Of a DNA stretch of 64,000 nt, positions 8,468 through 17,121 are shown one piece after another. Numbering within the stretch: the stretch's first letter is position 1; the number at the start of each line of letters is the position of its first letter. Position numbers and translations under genes: made by a program. Origin of the DNA: Inquilinus sp052113205 (lineage in GTDB: Bacteria > Pseudomonadota > Alphaproteobacteria > DSM-16000 > Inquilinaceae). The notes below the pieces were generated by a model that saw only the letters and a list, made by a program, of their open reading frames with translations, had not been told where the DNA came from and made no database searches. The DNA lies in assembly GCF_052113205.1 (NCBI RefSeq), contig NZ_JBFRCU010000016.1:1-64000 (forward strand), read 5' to 3'.

Positions 8468-9733
8468 ATGGAGGGGAAGATGCCAGGGACATTCCGCTGG
8501 ACCAGGACGGTTGCGGCCACGGCCTTGCTCGCGGGGCTGCTTGCCGCCTGCGCCGAGGCTCCGAAGCCGAAACCCGCCGTGGTCGCCAGCGGCCCCTGGG
8601 GCGCCGAGATCCACGACGCTTCGCGCCGCTTCGACATCCCCGAGGAATGGATCCGCGCGGTGATGCATGTGGAGAGCGGCGGCCAGACCCATTGGAAGGG
8701 TGGCCAGCCGATCACCAGCACGGCCGGCGCGATGGGGCTGATGCAGGTGATGCCCGGCACCTATGACGAGCTGCGCTACGTCCACGGCCTGGGCCCCGAC
8801 GCCTATGAGCCGCGCGACAACATCCTGGCCGGCGCCGCCTATATCCGCGAGATGTACGACCTGTACGGCTATCCCGGCTTCCTCGGCGCCTACAATGCCG
8901 GGCCGGAGCGGTACCGCCAGTATGTCGAGGAAGGCCGGCCGCTGCCGCGCGAGACCGAGCGCTACATGGATATCATCGCGCCGCAGATCGCCGGCATCAT
9001 GCCGGGCAAGGGCGGCACCGACCGGATGACCCAGTACGCCGCCGCCCAGATCCAGCAGAAGGTGCCGGCGCCGATCCGCATGGCGCCGATCCCCGACGGG
9101 TCGTCCAGCCGCAACACCACCGTGGTGGCGGCGATGAAGCCGATCCCGGACGGGTCGTCGATGCGGAACACGACGGTGGTCGCGGCGATGCAGCCGATTC
9201 CCGATGGCTCGTCGACTCGCGGCACCACCGTGGTCGCCGCGATGCAGCCGATCCCGGACGGGTCGAGCACCGTGGTCGCTTCGACGCTGCCGCCGGTCCG
9301 CGTGATACAGCAGCCCGGCGTGGTGCGGATGCAGCCGATCCCGGATGCCGGCATCCGGGTCGCCGCGGCCGCCCCGGTCGCGCGCCAGGTCGCCCCGGCC
9401 CCGGTGCGGATGGCCCCGATCCCCGACGGCAGCACCCAGGTCGCCGCCGCAGCTCCGGTCGTCCGTCCGGCACCGGTGCGCATGGCGCCGATCCCGGATG
9501 CGCCGGCACAGGTGGCGGCCGCCGTACGGGCCCCGGCTCCCGCCGCCCGGGTCGCGGTGGCGCCGACCCGGATGGCGCCGATCCCCGACGCCCCGCCGGT
9601 CCGTGTCGCAGCCGCGGCCAAGCCCGCGCGCGCGCCGGCGCTGCAGCAGGTCGCCGACGCCGGCGAGACGCCTCGGCGCCAGGCCAACGGCCTGCCCAGC
9701 GGCTGGTTCGTGCCGAGCGCGCCGGGCAACTGA
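8468..9733 (+). CDS. Lytic murein transglycosylase lipoprotein with PIPDG-repeat tail
   Basis: The enzyme cleaves peptidoglycan glycan strands, forming 1,6-anhydromuramyl ends. The N-terminus is basic, then hydrophobic, and ends in the lipobox LLAAC, so the protein is a lipoprotein. The SLT domain shows the catalytic Glu at about residue 69 (HVESGG), GAMGLMQVMPGTY and AYNAGPERY. From about residue 203 the protein changes to eight spaced copies of a P-I-P-D unit separated by Val/Ala-rich linkers (VVAAMQPIPDGSS). This tail is probably an extended spacer or wall-binding region. Starts at 8468 and 8480 are both preceded by purine-rich ribosome sites. A strong terminator follows. Confidence 0.85.
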   Translation: MEGKMPGTFRWTRTVAATALLAGLLAACAEAPKPKPAVVASGPWGAEIHDASRRFDIPEEWIRAVMHVESGGQTHWKGGQPITSTAGAMGLMQVMPGTYDELRYVHGLGPDAYEPRDNILAGAAYIREMYDLYGYPGFLGAYNAGPERYRQYVEEGRPLPRETERYMDIIAPQIAGIMPGKGGTDRMTQYAAAQIQQKVPAPIRMAPIPDGSSSRNTTVVAAMKPIPDGSSMRNTTVVAAMQPIPDGSSTRGTTVVAAMQPIPDGSSTVVASTLPPVRVIQQPGVVRMQPIPDAGIRVAAAAPVARQVAPAPVRMAPIPDGSTQVAAAAPVVRPAPVRMAPIPDAPAQVAAAVRAPAPAARVAVAPTRMAPIPDAPPVRVAAAAKPARAPALQQVADAGETPRRQANGLPSGWFVPSAPGN

Positions 9734-9748
9734 CCGTCTGTTCACAGG

Positions 9749-9784
9749 AAAGCCCGCGCCGCCGAAGGGTGGCGCGGGCTTTTG
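9749..9784 (+). terminator. Rho-independent terminator of the transglycosylase gene
   Basis: An 11-bp perfect stem AAGCCCGCGCC / GGCGCGGGCTT with a 10-nt loop is followed by a T-rich tract (TTTTGTTT). It lies 16 nt after the stop codon. Confidence 0.9.
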
Positions 9785-9973
9785 TTTGGCACGATGTCGG
9801 CCCGGCCCTCTCCATCTGGCCGGGCGTCCGGCCGCCGAGCATGCCGACCCGGTCGCGGCGAGTCCCGAAGGGGCGTTGCCGCCCAACGGTACAGGCCCCT
9901 CTCGGTCGCCATGGCGCCACGCCCGCGACGATGAGGAGCGAGAGTCGATCCGAAGAAAGACGGTATCCGGCAC

Positions 9974-11041
9974 TCAGAGCATGAAGTCGGCGGCCTGCAA
10001 CGCGATGCCGCCGGTCAGAACGATATGGAAGTCGGAGGTGCCGTTGCCGTTGACGTCGCCGGCGATGGTGGTGACGCCAGGGCTGGTGACGGCGGCGCGC
10101 AGTTCGCCAGCATGGTGGGTGTAGAGGCCCGTGCCGATGAAGGTGAAGGCCTGGTTGCCGGCCGCTGCGGTGTTGGCGTCGATCGTGGACAGGTCGATCC
10201 TGTCGCCCTGGGCGTGGCTGAAATCAGTGATCCGGTCGGCATTGGCCCCGATCATGCTCTCAACGATCGCGGCATAGACGAAGCGGTCGGCCCCGATGCC
10301 GCCGGTCAGCGTGTCCTTGCCCCCCGCCCCGGTGAGCACGTCGTTGCCCCCAGCCCCGGTGAGCGCGTCGTTGCCCTCGTAACCGTTCAGGATGTTGGCG
10401 GCAGCGTTGCCAGCGATGGTGTCACCGGCCTTGCCGCCATTGACGTTCTCGATCCCGGCAAAGGTGTCGCCCTGGGCATCGCCGCCGCTGCCGATGCCCG
10501 ATGTCAAGTAGACAGTGACTGCAGCCACCGCGCCCCAATAAGTGGCGAGATCGGTGCCGGAGCCGCCTTCGAGCCGATCCGCCCCGGCGCCGCCACGGAG
10601 CACGTCGTTGCCCTCGAGACCGAACAGGGAGTTGGCGCCGGCCGATCCGTTCAGCGTATCGCCGGAACCGCCGCCGAAGAGTGCCTCGACGTCGCTGCCG
10701 ATCACATCGCCCTCGGCATCGCCGCCATGCCCCGTGCCGCCGATCGTCACGGTCACTGCTACAGTGCTGTAGCTGTAGACGGCGGCATCCTCGCTCCCGG
10801 CACCGCCGTTCAGCTGATCTGCTCCCGACCCGCCGATGAGGAAATCCGAGCCATTCCCGCCATTCAGCTTGTCCGCCCCGGCCCCGCCGATGAGGTCATC
10901 GTCGCCGTCGCCGCCATCGAGCGTGTCCCACCCGCCCCAGCCCCAAAGCTGGTCGTTTCCGGCATATCCAAGTATCAGATCGTCAAGCACCGTCCCATCC
11001 AGGTCATCACTGGCGTCTGTTCCAACGATTGTATTGACCAT
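9974..11041 (-). CDS. RTX calcium-binding repeat protein with serralysin-type C-terminal domain
   Basis: This 355-aa acidic protein consists of three blocks of GG-x-G-x-D nonapeptides (LDGGDGDDDLIGGAGAD, LFGLEGNDVLRGGAGADRL, LNGYEGNDALTGAGGND). A peptidase-M10 C-terminal-type segment follows (FVYA...ADRITDFSHAQGDRIDLS). RTX repeats fold as calcium-binding beta-rolls, and the C-terminus is the usual type I secretion signal, so the protein is probably exported by an ABC/HlyD/TolC system encoded elsewhere. No catalytic domain is present. The ATG at 11041 is preferred over the in-frame TTG at 11059 because GGAGGG lies just upstream. It is transcribed divergently from the LysR gene. Confidence 0.85.
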   Translation of the reverse strand: MVNTIVGTDASDDLDGTVLDDLILGYAGNDQLWGWGGWDTLDGGDGDDDLIGGAGADKLNGGNGSDFLIGGSGADQLNGGAGSEDAAVYSYSTVAVTVTIGGTGHGGDAEGDVIGSDVEALFGGGSGDTLNGSAGANSLFGLEGNDVLRGGAGADRLEGGSGTDLATYWGAVAAVTVYLTSGIGSGGDAQGDTFAGIENVNGGKAGDTIAGNAAANILNGYEGNDALTGAGGNDVLTGAGGKDTLTGGIGADRFVYAAIVESMIGANADRITDFSHAQGDRIDLSTIDANTAAAGNQAFTFIGTGLYTHHAGELRAAVTSPGVTTIAGDVNGNGTSDFHIVLTGGIALQAADFML

Positions 11042-11334
11042 TCCATCCCTCCATCCCAAAGAGAGGCCAGGCCGATCGTCGGCCCTCCGGTTTCAGATTG
11101 CAGAAATATCAAGTTAAATTTCTGAATTTCTTCATGATTATTCGAGCTTTGAAAATATATATTTGATTTATGCTTTTATAAGACATATCTATAAAATGCA
11201 TTTCCGGTGCCGACAATCGAGTATTGTTCAATTCTGAATGAGGAAAATGCAAAGGCTGCGGGTGAGCGGCCCTCGATCGCTCGTTACGGACTGCGGCGAC
11301 AGAGGATGCATGGTGCCCAGCAAGGGAGATCGGA
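11042..11334. promoter_or_regulatory. AT-rich divergent promoter region (RTX gene / LysR gene)
   Basis: About 290 bp without a gene lie between divergently transcribed genes. The stretch around 11120-11205 is strikingly AT-rich against the GC-rich surroundings (AAAATATATATTTGATTTAT). Divergent LysR-type regulators commonly control the neighbour from such a region. No exact operator could be defined. Confidence 0.45.
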
Positions 11335-12294
11335 ATGAGGCCGAGGCACGTGCCACTCAACGCCTTGCCGTTTTTTGAAGCTGCGGCACGGCTGGGCAGC
11401 CTGACCATGGCGGCAGCGGAGCTGTGCGTCACCCCCGGCGCCGCGAGCCGGCAGGTGAAATCGCTTGAAGCCGCGCTCGGCGTTGCCTTGTTTCGGCGCC
11501 GCAACAACGCGATCGAACTGACGGATGAGGGCCAGGCCCTGCTGGCCTACGTCACCGATGCGCTCGGCCGGATCCGCACCGGGTCGCGGATGGCCGCCTC
11601 ACGCGGGTCGCGGCTGGTCGTGCGCGCACCGCTGACCTTGGCCCAGCGCTGGCTGATCCCGCGTCTCGGCGCCTTTCGGCAAATGCATCCAGGGGTCGAC
11701 CTCTGGGTCAAGACGATCGGGTCCGGCGCGCCGGTCGACCCCGATGTCGAGATCCGCTACACGCGGGGCGATGCAGCCGATCCGGCCCATACCCAAGGCC
11801 GGATCATCCTGCACGACCGCATCGCCGCGGTCTGCCGTCCGGGCAGCCGCTTCGGCGATGCGCGGACACCGGCCGACCTGCTGCAGATGCCGATCCTGCT
11901 CGACACTTTCGACGGCTGGTCGTGGCAGCGCTGGTGTGACATCGCCGGCATCCCGTTCCTGCCGGCCAAGGGCACCACCACCCTCGACACCGACGAAGCG
12001 GCGATCGTGGCCTGCCTGGCCGGCTTCGGCGTCGCGCTGGCGACGTCCGCCTTCGTCGCACCGCTGATTGCCGGCGGCGAATTGCAGCCGCTGTGCCCGC
12101 AGATCCATCCGGTGATCGGGGTCTATCGCGCAATGGCCCTGTCGTCGAGCCCGACCACGCTGGCGTTCATGGCTTGGCTCGACGGGCTCGAGCAGCGTGG
12201 CCTTGCAGATTATCCCGGTCCGGGTCCCGCAGCCGCCGTCAGGGGGAAGCCCAGGGATCAGGCCGCGTCAGGCAGCCCCGTCGGGCGGCGGTAG
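11335..12294 (+). CDS. LysR-type transcriptional regulator (GcvA-like)
   Basis: The 319-aa protein has an N-terminal winged helix-turn-helix (LNALPFFEAAARLGSLTMAAAEL...ASRQVKSLEAALGVALFRR, about residues 8-60) and a substrate-binding-like effector domain. The N-terminal pattern P-L-N-A-L-x-x-F-E-A-A-A is typical of the GcvA/AmpR branch. It is divergent from the RTX gene, which is the likeliest target by position. Its last 37 bases overlap the end of the convergent methyltransferase gene. The C-terminal 30 or so residues are a low-complexity extension. Confidence 0.85.
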   Translation: MRPRHVPLNALPFFEAAARLGSLTMAAAELCVTPGAASRQVKSLEAALGVALFRRRNNAIELTDEGQALLAYVTDALGRIRTGSRMAASRGSRLVVRAPLTLAQRWLIPRLGAFRQMHPGVDLWVKTIGSGAPVDPDVEIRYTRGDAADPAHTQGRIILHDRIAAVCRPGSRFGDARTPADLLQMPILLDTFDGWSWQRWCDIAGIPFLPAKGTTTLDTDEAAIVACLAGFGVALATSAFVAPLIAGGELQPLCPQIHPVIGVYRAMALSSSPTTLAFMAWLDGLEQRGLADYPGPGPAAAVRGKPRDQAASGSPVGRR

Positions 12295-12839
12295 CTCCAG
12301 GCGCCGAGCGGCGGCAGGTTGCGCCAGACGAAATCGACCATCCGGCCCTGCAGCCCCAGCTTGCGCCGCGGCAGCGGCGACAGGATCTGGTTGGTCAGCT
12401 GCAGGAAGCGGCCCGACCGGCCCATGCGGGCGAAGGCCGCGTCGATGATCTGCCGCTGCAGGTCGAGCGGAAACCAGATGATCGGCAGGCTGGACGCCAC
12501 CACCGACAGCCGCTTGATGCCGGCCTTGTCCAGCATCGGGCCGATCTCGGCCACGTCGCCCTCCAGCACCGTGACGCCGGGGAAGCGCTGGCGCAGCACG
12601 GCGCAGAACTCCGGCATCTTCTCGACCACCACCAGCTTCTCCGGCGGCAGCCCGGTCGCCAGCAGCCCTTCGGTCAGGCTGCCGCTGCCGGCGCCGAGCT
12701 CGAGCACTGGATCGCTGCAACGGGGATCGATGTGCCGGGCAAAGGCGCGGGCCACGGCGGGGCCTGACGGCGCCCAGGCCGCGACCTTCAGCGGCGAGCG
12801 GAACCACAACCGGAGATACAGCCAGGAATCCTTGCTCAT
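12258..12839 (-). CDS. SAM-dependent methyltransferase, phospholipid N-methyltransferase (PmtA)-like
   Basis: This class I methyltransferase has motif I VLELGAGSG at residues 46-54. The start RSPLKVAAWAPSGPAVARA and the end NLPPLGAWSYRR are typical of the Rhodobacter-type PmtA/rRNA-adenine-dimethylase-like family. PmtA makes phosphatidylcholine from phosphatidylethanolamine at the inner membrane, but that substrate is inferred here only from family resemblance. The ATG at 12839 is chosen because GGAGG sits 8 nt upstream; the frame extends further to 12872. The 193-aa size fits the family. The 3' end overlaps the LysR gene. Confidence 0.7.
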   Translation of the reverse strand: MSKDSWLYLRLWFRSPLKVAAWAPSGPAVARAFARHIDPRCSDPVLELGAGSGSLTEGLLATGLPPEKLVVVEKMPEFCAVLRQRFPGVTVLEGDVAEIGPMLDKAGIKRLSVVASSLPIIWFPLDLQRQIIDAAFARMGRSGRFLQLTNQILSPLPRRKLGLQGRMVDFVWRNLPPLGAWSYRRPTGLPDAA

Positions 12840-12901
12840 TCGACACACCTCCGTGCCGTTCGTCGGGGACAACCGCCTGTCTTTGCAGAAAGTTCCCGGG
12901 C

Positions 12902-13609
12902 TCAGGCCTGCGCCTGGACGTCGAGCGAATAGCCGGCGGAGCGGACGGTGCGGATCAGGTCGGTCTCGCTCTCGTCGTTCAGCGCCTTGCGCAGGCGGCG
13001 GATATGGACGTCGACGGTGCGCGGCTCGACATAGACGTCGTGGCCCCAGACGATGTCGAGCAGCTGCTCGCGGCTGAACACCCGGCCGGGATGCTGCATG
13101 AAGTGGCGCAGCAGCCGGAACTCGGTGGGGCCGAGATGCACGTCGCGGTTGCCGCGGCGGACACGGTGTCCGCCGAGATCCATGCTGAGATCGGCGTAGC
13201 TGAGGATGTCGCCGGCGCTGGACGGCGAGGTGCGGCGCAGCACCGCCTTGATCCGGGCCATCAGCTCGGGCGTCGAGAACGGCTTGGCGACATAGTCGTC
13301 GGCGCCGGAATCGAGGCCGCGGACGCGGTCACCCTCCTCGCCCCGCGCGGTCAGCATGATCACCGGGATGTCGCGGGTCTTGGCGCCGCGGCGCAGCTGG
13401 CGGCAGACCTCGATGCCGGAGAGATGCGGCAGCATCCAGTCGAGCAGCACCAGGTCCGGGCGCTGCTCGCTGGCCAGCAGCAGCGCTTCCTCGCCGTCAT
13501 ACGCGGCGAGGACGCGGAAGCCCTCGCGCTCGAGGTTGTAGGTCAGGAGGGTGACGAGGTCGACTTCGTCCTCGACCACCAGAACCAGCGGCTGGATGCC
13601 GGCCCTCAT
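12902..13609 (-). CDS. phoB: Phosphate regulon response regulator PhoB
   Basis: PhoB activates phosphate-starvation genes by binding Pho boxes. The receiver domain has acidic residues E13/D14 and the phosphorylated Asp57 (LLDWMLP). The OmpR-type winged helix occupies about residues 130-232 (TEFRLLRHFMQHPGRVFSREQLLDIVWG; VDVHIRRLRKAL). The length of 235 aa is normal. It is the last gene of the phoR-pst-phoU-phoB run and its start overlaps the phoU stop by 4 nt (ATGA), so translation is coupled. Confidence 0.95.
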   Translation of the reverse strand: MRAGIQPLVLVVEDEVDLVTLLTYNLEREGFRVLAAYDGEEALLLASEQRPDLVLLDWMLPHLSGIEVCRQLRRGAKTRDIPVIMLTARGEEGDRVRGLDSGADDYVAKPFSTPELMARIKAVLRRTSPSSAGDILSYADLSMDLGGHRVRRGNRDVHLGPTEFRLLRHFMQHPGRVFSREQLLDIVWGHDVYVEPRTVDVHIRRLRKALNDESETDLIRTVRSAGYSLDVQAQA

Positions 13610-14337
13610 GCGTTCTCCTCCGGCTTGGCCTCGGGAGTGACGACGGTGAAGGAGGAGGAGTCGCCCTTCGGCCGCGCATCCTTCACCGGCTTGCCCGTGA
13701 GCAGGAAGTGGATCAGCTCGGCGATGTTAGTGGCGTGGTCGCCGATCCGCTCGATGTTCTTGGCGATGAACAGCAGATGGGTGCAGGGCGTGATGTTGCG
13801 CGGATCCTCCATCATGTAGGTGAGGGTCTCGCGGAACAGGCTGGTGTAGAGGTCGTCGACCGATTCATCCTGGCGCCAGGCCGACAGCGCCTTGTCCAGA
13901 TCGCGCTCGGTGTAGGCGTCGAGCACGTCCTTGATGATCTGCTGCACCATCCGGCCCATGCGCGGCAGCGTCGCCACCGGCCGGACCACCGGCACCTGGG
14001 CCAGCGCCAGCGACCGCTTGGCGATGTTGGCGGCGTAGTCGCCGATCCGCTCGAGGTCCGAGGCGATGCGCAAGGCCGAGATCACCTCGCGCAGATCGGC
14101 CGCGAAGGGCTGGCGCAGGGCCAGGATCTGGACCACCGCGGCGTCGATCGAGGCCTCGTAGGCGTCCATCTGCTCGTCGCTGCGCATCACCCGGCCGGCG
14201 AGGTCGGCATCGCGCCGCACCACCGCCTGGATGGCGAGCTCGAGCTGGCTTTCGGCCAGGCCGCCCATCTGCACGATGGTCCGGCGCAGGGCCTCGAGCT
14301 CCTGGTCGAAGGACTTGACGATATGTTCGTTTGCCAT
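13606..14337 (-). CDS. phoU: Phosphate transport system regulator PhoU
   Basis: PhoU is the negative regulator linking the Pst transporter to the PhoR kinase. The 243-aa protein shows two PhoU repeats of three helices with the conserved E-x-x-x-D metal/contact motifs (RIASDLERIGDYAANIA and AKNIERIGDHATNIAE). The ATG at 14337 gives the standard start MANEHIVKSFDQEL. The frame remains open upstream, but that part is shadow of pstB. It lies 25 bp after pstB and overlaps phoB by 4 nt. Confidence 0.95.
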   Translation of the reverse strand: MANEHIVKSFDQELEALRRTIVQMGGLAESQLELAIQAVVRRDADLAGRVMRSDEQMDAYEASIDAAVVQILALRQPFAADLREVISALRIASDLERIGDYAANIAKRSLALAQVPVVRPVATLPRMGRMVQQIIKDVLDAYTERDLDKALSAWRQDESVDDLYTSLFRETLTYMMEDPRNITPCTHLLFIAKNIERIGDHATNIAELIHFLLTGKPVKDARPKGDSSSFTVVTPEAKPEENA

Positions 14338-14362
14338 GGCGCTGATCCTTCTGACCCCCGGC

Positions 14363-15196
14363 TCAGCCGAAGCGGCCGGTGATGTAGCTGTGCGTCCGCT
14401 CGTTCTTCGGGCTGGTGAACAGCTCCGACGTCTCGCCGAACTCGACCAGCTCGCCAAGATACATGAAAGCGGTGAAGTCGGCGGCGCGGGCCGCCTGCTG
14501 CATGTTGTGGGTGACGATCGCGATCGTGTAGTCGGTCTTCAGCTCGTCGATCAGCTCCTCGATCTTCGCGGTCGAGATNGGGTCGAGCGCCGAGGTCGGC
14601 TCGTCGAGCAGCAGCACGTCCGGCTGCATCGCGATGGTGCGGGCGATGCACAGGCGCTGCTGCTGGCCGCCGGACAGGCTGGTGCCGCTCTTCCTCAGCT
14701 TGTCCTTGACCTCGTCCCACAGCGCGGCGCGGCGCAGCGCCGCCTCGATGCGGCCGTCCATCTCGGCCTGGTCCAGCTTCTCATACAGCCGGATGCCGAA
14801 GGCGACGTTGTCGTAGATCGACATCGGGAACGGCGTCGGCTTCTGGAACACCATGCCGACCCGGGCGCGCAGCAGGTTGACGTCCTGCTTCGAGCTGAGG
14901 ATGTTCTCGCCGTCCAGCAGCACCTCGCCGGCGGCGCGCTGCTTCGGATACAGGTCGTACATCCGGTTCAGGATGCGCAGCAGCGTCGACTTCCCGCAGC
15001 CCGAGGGACCGATGAAGGCGGTGACGCAGCGCTCGTACAGCGGCAGGCTGATCTTCTTCAGCGCCTCGTTGTCATCATAGAAGAATGACAGGTTGCGGAC
15101 CGAGATCTTCTCGCGCAGATCGCGGCCGAGATCGGTCGGGCGCTCGACATTGATGTTCATGTCGAGCGTCGTCACCTGAGCACCATTGCCTGTCAT
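14363..15196 (-). CDS. pstB: Phosphate ABC transporter ATP-binding protein PstB
   Basis: This is the ATPase of the high-affinity phosphate importer. Walker A is GPSGCGKST at residues 63-71, the signature is LSGGQQQR and Walker B is VLLLDEPTSALD; the family hallmark PTPFPMSIYDNV is present. Base 14579 is ambiguous, but the codon reads CCN and encodes proline whatever the base, so the canonical LDPIST is intact. The 277-aa length is usual for alphaproteobacterial PstB with a short N-terminal extension. Five bases separate it from pstA. Confidence 0.95.
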   Translation of the reverse strand: MTGNGAQVTTLDMNINVERPTDLGRDLREKISVRNLSFFYDDNEALKKISLPLYERCVTAFIGPSGCGKSTLLRILNRMYDLYPKQRAAGEVLLDGENILSSKQDVNLLRARVGMVFQKPTPFPMSIYDNVAFGIRLYEKLDQAEMDGRIEAALRRAALWDEVKDKLRKSGTSLSGGQQQRLCIARTIAMQPDVLLLDEPTSALDXISTAKIEELIDELKTDYTIAIVTHNMQQAARAADFTAFMYLGELVEFGETSELFTSPKNERTHSYITGRFG

Positions 15197-15201
15197 GACC
15201 G

Positions 15202-16059
15202 TCAGCCCTGCTTGCCGCCGAGCGAGGAGAGCGCCCGGGCGATGATGTTGAGGAGAAGGATCGTCACCGTGATCAGAAGCGCGCCGCCCCAGGCCAGGCG
15301 CTGCCAGTCCTCATAGGGGCTGAGCGCGAACTGGAAGATGACCACCGGCAGGTTGGCCATCGGCGCATTCATGTCCGTGCTCCAGAACTGGTTGTTCAGG
15401 GCGGTGAACAGGAGCGGCGCCGTCTCGCCGCTGATCCGGGCGACCGCCAGCAGCACGCCGGTGATCATGCCGTTGCGCGCGGCGCGGTAGCAGATCATCA
15501 GCACCACCTTCCACTGCGGCGAGCCCAGCGCCGCGGCGGCCTCGCGCAGGGTGTTCGGCACCAGCTTCAGCATGTCCTCGGTGGTGCGGATCACCACCGG
15601 CATGGCGATGATCGACAGCGCCACGGCACCGGCCCAGGCCGAAAAATGGCCCATCGACGACACCATGATCTCGTAGACGAACAGGCCGATCACGATCGAC
15701 GGCGCGCTGAGGAGGATGTCGTTGATGAAGCGGATCACCTCGGCCAGCTTGCTGGTCTTGCCGAACTCGGCCAGGTAGGTGCCGGCTAGGATGCCGACCG
15801 GAGTACCGATCAGCGTGCCGACCACGGTCATGACCAGGCTGCCGAAGATCGCGTTCAGCAGGCCGCCGCCTTCGCCCGGAGGCGGCGGCGTCGATTCCGT
15901 GAACAGGGCCGGCGTGATGGCGGAGAGGCCGTTGGCCACCAGCGTGGCGAGGATCCAGACCAGCCACATGAGGCCGAAAGCGGCGGCGCCGACCGAGATG
16001 GTGAGCGCCACCTTGTTGACGACCCGGCGCCGGGCATAGAGCGCGGATGAAGCCGGCAT
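15202..16059 (-). CDS. pstA: Phosphate ABC transporter permease PstA
   Basis: This is the inner-membrane permease of the PstSCAB phosphate importer (285 aa), with about six hydrophobic helices. The first is VALTISVGAAAFGLMWLVWIL. The ATPase-contact (EAA) loop reads LREAAAALGSPQWKVVLMIC. It lies between pstC (3-bp gap) and pstB. The N-terminus MPASSALYARRRVVNK is the expected short cytosolic segment. Confidence 0.93.
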   Translation of the reverse strand: MPASSALYARRRVVNKVALTISVGAAAFGLMWLVWILATLVANGLSAITPALFTESTPPPPGEGGGLLNAIFGSLVMTVVGTLIGTPVGILAGTYLAEFGKTSKLAEVIRFINDILLSAPSIVIGLFVYEIMVSSMGHFSAWAGAVALSIIAMPVVIRTTEDMLKLVPNTLREAAAALGSPQWKVVLMICYRAARNGMITGVLLAVARISGETAPLLFTALNNQFWSTDMNAPMANLPVVIFQFALSPYEDWQRLAWGGALLITVTILLLNIIARALSSLGGKQG

Positions 16060-16062
16060 GTC

Positions 16063-17043
16063 CTAGCCCCCCGTCTTGCGCTGCAGCCGCAGCAGCTGGA
16101 TCTTGGCGAGCGCCAGGACGATGAAGGTGATGACGAAGAGCACGAGGCCCAGCGCGATCAGCGACGAGGTGTAGAGGTCGCCGACGGCCTCGGTGAACTC
16201 ATTGGCGATCGAGGCCGAGATGGTGGTGCCCGGCGCCAGGATCGAGTTCGAGATGCGGTGGGCGTTGCCGATGACGAAGGTCACCGCCATGGTCTCGCCC
16301 AGCGCCCGGCCGAGGCCGAGCATGACGCCGCCGACCACGCCGACGCGGCTGTAGGGCAGCACCACCTTCCACACCACCTCCCAGGTCGTGGCACCCAGGC
16401 CGTAGGCCGATTCCTTGAGCAGCGGCGGCACCGTCTCGAACACGTCGCGCATGATCGAGGTGATGAAGGGCAGCACCATGATCGCCAGGATCAGCCCGGC
16501 GGTGAAGATGCCGATGCCGTAGGGCGGGCCGGCAAAGAAGATGCCGATCCAGGGGAGCTTGCCGAGCGTCTGGATCAGGAAGGGCTGCACCGTCTGCTGC
16601 AGGATCGGCGCCAGCACGAAGAAGCCCCAGATGCCGTAGATGATGCTGGGGATGCCGGCCAGGAGCTCGATGGCGATGCCGAGCGGCCGTTTCAGCACCG
16701 GCGGGCACAGCTCGGTCAGGAAGATGGCGATGCCGAAGCTGATCGGGACGCCGATCACCATGGCGATCACCGAGGTCATCAGCGTGCCGTAGATCGGCGC
16801 CAGCGCGCCGAACTTCTCGGTCACCGGGTTCCAGACCTCGTTGAAGACGAAGCCGAAGCCGAACGTTTGAATCGCCGGCATGGCGCCGATGATCAGCGAC
16901 AGGATCACCCCGCCGAGGATCGCCAGCACCAGCACGGCGAAGAACAGCGTGACCAGGCGGAAGCCGGTGTCTGTCGCGCGCTGCCGCTGCGCGGTCCGCG
17001 CGTCGATCCGCGGCCCGATCTTCTGATAGGTGGCGTCCACCAT
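16063..17043 (-). CDS. pstC: Phosphate ABC transporter permease PstC
   Basis: This is the second membrane subunit of the Pst importer (326 aa). It has a first helix LVTLFFAVLVLAILGGVIL and a periplasmic stretch with W-N-P-V-x-E-K-F-G-A-L that is diagnostic for PstC. Its EAA-type loop is KESAYGLGATTWEVVWKVVLP. It is placed directly after pstS, as in the standard operon. Gap to pstS is about 80 bp. Confidence 0.94.
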   Translation of the reverse strand: MVDATYQKIGPRIDARTAQRQRATDTGFRLVTLFFAVLVLAILGGVILSLIIGAMPAIQTFGFGFVFNEVWNPVTEKFGALAPIYGTLMTSVIAMVIGVPISFGIAIFLTELCPPVLKRPLGIAIELLAGIPSIIYGIWGFFVLAPILQQTVQPFLIQTLGKLPWIGIFFAGPPYGIGIFTAGLILAIMVLPFITSIMRDVFETVPPLLKESAYGLGATTWEVVWKVVLPYSRVGVVGGVMLGLGRALGETMAVTFVIGNAHRISNSILAPGTTISASIANEFTEAVGDLYTSSLIALGLVLFVITFIVLALAKIQLLRLQRKTGG

Positions 17044-17121
17044 CGATCACCTTGCCCTGGGAAACAGGCGGCGCCGTGCGGAAATTCGCACGGCGCCCAA
17101 TCGATCAGCCGTTGCCGGCGA

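Noticed and set aside
7031..9973. A 980-aa open frame antisense to the PatZ-like and transglycosylase genes
   Set aside because: It crosses two real genes and a terminator in the opposite sense and has the low-complexity composition of a shadow frame.
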